NCBI RefSeq assembly: GCF_021655075.1
Contig: NZ_PPXX01000030.1
Span: 1-45,177, forward strand
Source of the DNA: Clostridium sp. Cult2
GTDB lineage: Bacteria > Bacillota > Clostridia > Tissierellales > Tepidimicrobiaceae
DNA: 45,177 bases
Reading direction: 5' to 3'
Part shown: one piece after another, positions 43,504 to 45,177 of the stretch
How the letters are laid out: every line of letters starts with the position of its first letter
How positions within the stretch are numbered: position 1 is the stretch's first letter
Made by a program: the position numbers and the translations under genes
The notes under the pieces: generated by a model
Database searches by the model: none
What the model saw: only the letters and a program-made list of their open reading frames with translations
What the model was told of the DNA's origin: nothing

Positions 43504-44667
43504 ATGGAAAATTTTGAATTTTATAATGATACTCAAATAATCTTTGGGTCAGGTGCTGAATTGGAAATAGGATTAGAAGTTTCTAAGTATGGCAAGAAAG
43601 TGTTACTACATTATGGTGGAGAAACTATTAAGAAAACAGGGTTGTATGATAGAGTAACCAAATCTCTTAAAGAATGGGAAATTGAGTTTATAGAACTGTC
43701 AGGTGTTAGACCTAATCCAAGGCTTGAATTAGTCAGAAAAGGAATTGAAAAATGCAGACGTGAGAATATTAATTTTATATTAGCTATTGGTGGAGGAAGT
43801 GTTATTGATTCAGCTAAAGCCATTGCTGCAGGTGTAAAATATGAAGGGGATGTCTGGGAACTATACGATGGTAAGGGTAAATTAGTAGAAGCAATCCCTA
43901 TTGGAGTAATATTAACCATTCCTGCATCTGGTAGCGAATCAGGTGGGGCAAGTATAATTACTAATGAAGACGGATGGTATAAAAGAATATTTTGGCATAA
44001 CAGTCTTAGCCCTAGATTTGCAATTCTTAATCCACAGCTTACTTATACTTTGTCTAGTTATCAAACTGCTGCTGGTGGGGTAGATATAATGTCTCATGTG
44101 TTTGAACGGTATTTTACAAATACTAGGAATGTTGATTTGACTGACAGATTATGTGAGGGAGTTTTAAGGACACTTATAAAAAATTTACCAGTAGTTATTG
44201 AAGAACCTGAGAATTATGACGCTAGAGCTGAAGTAATGTGGGCAGGGACTATTGCACATAATGGTTTGCTAGGTACAGGAAGGGAAGAAGATTGGTCTTC
44301 CCATATGATAGCCCATGAAATAAGTGGAATTTATGATTTAACACATGGGGCAGCCTTGTCCATAGTGTTTCCTGCTTGGATGGAATATGTGTATACATGT
44401 AATATAGATAGGTTTTTGCAATTTGCTATAAGAGTTTGGGATATTGAAATGGACTTTCAGAATCCTAAGAAAACAGCATTTGAAGGCATTAATAGAACGA
44501 AGGAGTTTTTTGAAAAAATAGGTATGCCTACTAGATTATCAGAAGTTGGGATTTCAGGCAATAGAATTGAAGAAATGGCTGAAAAATGTTTAATATCAGA
44601 TTATGTTGGTAGGTTTAAGAAGTTATATAAAGCTGATATTGTAAAAATTCTAGAGATGGCACTCTAA
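43504..44667 (+). CDS. YqhD-type metal-dependent aldehyde/alcohol dehydrogenase
   Basis: Group III (iron-containing) dehydrogenase of 387 residues, the length of E. coli YqhD, an NADPH-dependent aldehyde reductase. The metal ligands fall at the YqhD positions: D194 and H198 (GGVDIMSHVFERYF), H267 and H281 (DWSSHMIAHEI and DLTHGAALS). The cofactor loop is GGGSVIDSAKAIA at 96-108. GTGAGG precedes the ATG, 36 bases after the aldolase. It probably reduces the aldehyde released by the aldolase, regenerating NAD(P)+. It could also act on butyraldehyde, as clostridial BdhA does. Confidence 0.88.
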   Translation: MENFEFYNDTQIIFGSGAELEIGLEVSKYGKKVLLHYGGETIKKTGLYDRVTKSLKEWEIEFIELSGVRPNPRLELVRKGIEKCRRENINFILAIGGGSVIDSAKAIAAGVKYEGDVWELYDGKGKLVEAIPIGVILTIPASGSESGGASIITNEDGWYKRIFWHNSLSPRFAILNPQLTYTLSSYQTAAGGVDIMSHVFERYFTNTRNVDLTDRLCEGVLRTLIKNLPVVIEEPENYDARAEVMWAGTIAHNGLLGTGREEDWSSHMIAHEISGIYDLTHGAALSIVFPAWMEYVYTCNIDRFLQFAIRVWDIEMDFQNPKKTAFEGINRTKEFFEKIGMPTRLSEVGISGNRIEEMAEKCLISDYVGRFKKLYKADIVKILEMAL

Positions 44668-44775
44668 ATTTGATGATATTCAGGTATATTTAATGGGAAT
44701 TGATAAGTATATTAGGAGAGTAATGATTAAATTTTCACCAATAATTACATTTAGTTAGAAGAGGTGAGCTAAATA

Positions 44776-45039
44776 ATGTACAAAGAAGAAGTTACGTTAA
44801 AAAACGAGACAGGTCTTCATGCTAGACCAGCAAGCTTGTTTGTAAAGGAAGCTGCTAGATTTACATCTGAAATAACTGTAGTAAAAGGTGGTAAAGAATA
44901 CAATGCTAAGAGTATTATGGGGATATTAAGCATGGGCGCAGAAAATAAAGATACAATTTCAATACAAGCTAAAGGTAGCGACGCTGAAAAAGCTGTAAAG
45001 TCTTTAGTAAAACTTGTAAATGACAACTTTAACGAATAG
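44776..45039 (+). CDS. ptsH: Phosphocarrier protein HPr
   Basis: HPr of 87 residues. H15 in NETGLHARPASLFV takes phosphate from Enzyme I, and S46 in NAKSIMGILSMGA is the regulatory site for HPr kinase; both are in the canonical sequence. AGAAGAGGTGAG precedes the ATG. It follows the dehydrogenase by 109 bases and ends with its own terminator, without ptsI next to it. It may be the general HPr or one dedicated to this PTS. Confidence 0.95.
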   Translation: MYKEEVTLKNETGLHARPASLFVKEAARFTSEITVVKGGKEYNAKSIMGILSMGAENKDTISIQAKGSDAEKAVKSLVKLVNDNFNE

Positions 45040-45044
45040 GAAAT

Positions 45045-45077
45045 AAGGAACCAGTCATCAAGAATTAGTTCCTTTTT
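45045..45077 (+). terminator. Terminator after HPr
   Basis: AAGGAAC and GTTCCTT pair around a 16-base loop and run into TTTT. This ends the operon. Confidence 0.75.
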
Positions 45078-45110
45078 AGTAGTGTAAAATAATTTGTGCT
45101 TTTAGGAAAT

Positions 45111-45167
45111 AAAATTCTCTTTTCTGGCAAGAATCTAAATAAGACCAAAACCAGAAAGGAGAATTTT
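45111..45167 (+). promoter_or_regulatory. Hairpin covering the ribosome binding site of the next ORF
   Basis: A 17-base stem (45111-45127 with 45151-45167, one wobble) closes a 23-base loop. The AGAAAGGAGA site just before an ATG at 45170 lies inside the stem. It would hide that site in the RNA. Confidence 0.5.
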
Positions 45168-45169
45168 TT

Positions 45170-45177
45170 ATGGCAAC
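45170..45177 (+). CDS. Start of an ORF cut by the window end
   Basis: An ATG with GAAAGGAG upstream opens a frame beginning MA and runs off the window. Nothing can be said about the product; the hairpin before it hints at a mobile element. Confidence 0.35.

Noticed and set aside
1-45177. CRISPR array, tRNA, rRNA, prophage or toxin-antitoxin system.
   Set aside because: No regularly spaced repeats, no cloverleaf or rRNA-like sequence, and no phage structural or paired small genes were recognised.

Overview
The window is AT-rich DNA with TAA/TGA/TAG stops, strong GGAGG-type ribosome binding sites, sigma-A promoters close to consensus and a sigma-54-dependent PTS regulator. With ferredoxin-linked 2-oxoacid oxidation and butyrate-type acyl-phosphate enzymes, this points to an anaerobic, amino-acid- and sugar-fermenting Firmicute of the Clostridia/Tissierellia type. 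That placement is inferred from gene content; no rRNA or tRNA is present.

Layout. (1) 1-4200: an intact IS1634-like transposase, a decayed IS4/IS701-like element, a small DUF6440 gene and a featureless degenerate stretch. (2) 4205-16364: an SLC13-type permease, then an amino-acid fermentation block: four-subunit 2-oxoacid:ferredoxin oxidoreductase (gamma-delta-alpha-beta), a DAACS symporter, a PLP aminotransferase, phosphate butyryltransferase, butyrate kinase and an IclR regulator. A nearly intact IS110 element with a candidate bridge-RNA region sits between ptb and buk. (3) 16400-24900: a genetic graveyard. It holds a truncated group II intron, a second copy of the IS4/IS701-like element with identifiable ends and target duplication, a secreted protein, a decayed MoxR-DUF58-transglutaminase-like cluster, a third transposase relic, and rhomboid and acyltransferase relics. 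(4) 25029-30681: a DeoR regulator divergent from a hexitol-type PTS operon (AlsE-like epimerase, 6-phospho-3-hexuloisomerase, EIIA, MtlA-like EIICB, MtlD-like dehydrogenase). (5) 30850-34800: an ornithine-cyclodeaminase-family pseudogene, an IS1182-like relic, a permease fragment and an S-layer-homology protein. (6) 35066-45039: a LevR-type sigma-54 activator, a sigma-54 promoter, a mannose-family PTS (IIA, IIB, IIC, IID), a zinc alcohol dehydrogenase, a class II aldolase, a YqhD-type iron/zinc alcohol dehydrogenase and HPr.

How the genes work together. Region 2 would import an amino acid, transaminate it, oxidatively decarboxylate the 2-oxoacid to an acyl-CoA with reduced ferredoxin, and harvest ATP through acyl-phosphate. 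Region 4 would phosphorylate a hexitol and oxidise it to a ketose phosphate; the isomerase and epimerase suggest a substrate other than, or in addition to, mannitol. Region 6 looks like a self-contained uptake-oxidation-aldol cleavage-aldehyde reduction module with its own HPr and no sugar kinase, under sigma-54 control. The metabolic genes are intact while almost every mobile element and surface-related gene nearby is broken.
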